From: Bacteroidales bacterium
GTDB taxonomy: Bacteria > Bacteroidota > Bacteroidia > Bacteroidales > UBA932
Direction: 5' to 3'
DNA: 5,920 nucleotides
NCBI GenBank assembly: GCA_016303175.1
Contig: JAEDMF010000107.1
Span: forward strand, 1 to 5,920
The position numbers were made by a program, and so were the translations under genes. The notes under the pieces were generated by a model, which searched no databases, had not been told where the DNA came from, and worked only from the letters and a program-made list of their open reading frames with translations. How positions within the stretch are numbered: the first letter of the stretch is position 1; every line of letters starts with the position of its first letter. Shown in pieces: positions 5,723-5,920 of the stretch.

Positions 5723-5865
5723 CCCTCTTCCTGTGTACCCCCAAATTCGGTCACTTTTTCTTCCATCCATCTCCATCCCCTATAAACAAAAAACCATAAG
5801 ACTTGACCACATTTTAACTACAACAGTCATACGCATTATACAACTAGAATAATACACAATAAATG

Positions 5866-5884
5866 GGATACCAAAATGGTATTC
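5866..5884. promoter_or_regulatory. Palindromic operator candidate at the right edge
   Basis: ATACCA (5868-5873) and TGGTAT (5877-5882) form a perfect palindrome around AAA, extending to GGATACCA...TGGTATTC with one mismatch. It lies just upstream of the -7 box at 5887-5894, where a repressor would block RNA polymerase. Such sites are typical of self-regulated small operons in general; the regulator is not visible here. Confidence 0.45.
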
Positions 5885-5886
5885 AT

Positions 5887-5894
5887 TATATTTG
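5887..5894 (+). promoter_or_regulatory. Candidate promoter for a gene beyond the right edge
   Basis: TATATTTG is an exact TAnnTTTG -7 box. The -33 region near 5862-5866 (AATGG) is weak. Transcription would begin near 5901, ten bases before an ATG at 5911. Confidence 0.45.
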
Positions 5895-5910
5895 CAGAAA
5901 AGATGTAATT

Positions 5911-5920
5911 ATGACTATTG
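5911..5920 (+). CDS. Possible start of a gene truncated by the window end
   Basis: An ATG at 5911 opens a frame (Met-Thr-Ile) that runs off the window. The only support is its position 17 bases after an exact -7 box and behind a palindrome. The ATG at 5903 is followed at once by TAA and cannot be the start. Product unknown. Confidence 0.25.

Noticed and set aside
5530..5766. Minus-strand frame of 78 codons covering the tRNA 3' half and the hairpin patch
   Set aside because: Its C-terminal part (SDGTRTRTG) is the well-known false peptide read antisense through a tRNA T arm, and it also runs through the terminator hairpin. The N-terminal part matches no family I recognise.
5510..5785. Plus-strand frame of 91 codons starting inside the intron
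   Set aside because: It crosses intron P9, the tRNA exon and the terminator; all are better explained as RNA. It is not an intron-encoded endonuclease: it is too short and has no LAGLIDADG, GIY-YIG or HNH motif.
1..5920. CRISPR array or tandem repeats
   Set aside because: No regularly spaced repeats were seen on reading the window.

Overview
The window looks like a chromosomal segment from a member of the Bacteroidota, most likely Bacteroidales. Four things point there: the ftsX–DUF3098–uppP gene run, the Bacteroidota-type LpxH-like phosphatase and DUF4294 protein, -7 boxes of the TAnnTTTG type in place of a sigma70 -10 box, and a tRNA gene that does not encode its CCA end. Genus cannot be fixed from the sequence alone.

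Left part, plus strand (115-2895): an envelope and cell-division cluster. It encodes FtsX (division-associated membrane protein), a small two-helix membrane protein of the DUF3098 family, UppP/BacA (undecaprenyl-diphosphate phosphatase, recycling the lipid carrier of peptidoglycan synthesis) and an LpxH-like UDP-2,3-diacylglucosamine diphosphatase (lipid A synthesis). The first three are tightly packed, and uppP overlaps DUF3098 by one base. The lpxH-like gene follows after 87 bases.

Middle part, minus strand (5135 down to 2874): a two-gene unit, an M24B Xaa-Pro aminopeptidase followed 33 bases later by a secreted DUF4294 protein. The 3' end of the DUF4294 gene overlaps the 3' end of lpxH by 22 bases, head to head.

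Right part (5136-5920): a short intergenic region with overlapping divergent promoter candidates, then the highlight of the window. This is a tRNA-Leu(UAA) gene whose anticodon is split between U34 and A35 by a 214-base group I intron with no ORF. P1, P3, P4, P6, P7, P8, P9, P9a, P9b, P10 and the terminal G can all be drawn by hand. Both architecture and insertion site match the IC3 intron known from cyanobacterial and plastid tRNA-Leu(UAA). A strong hairpin terminator follows whose stem reaches back into the tRNA 3' end.

The last ~290 bases hold no convincing gene. They contain a GC-rich patch with four consecutive small hairpins, then an AT-rich stretch with a palindrome overlapping a promoter, which probably serves a gene starting at the right edge.

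The protein genes look like ordinary housekeeping genes. The unusual material is in the right 700 bases.
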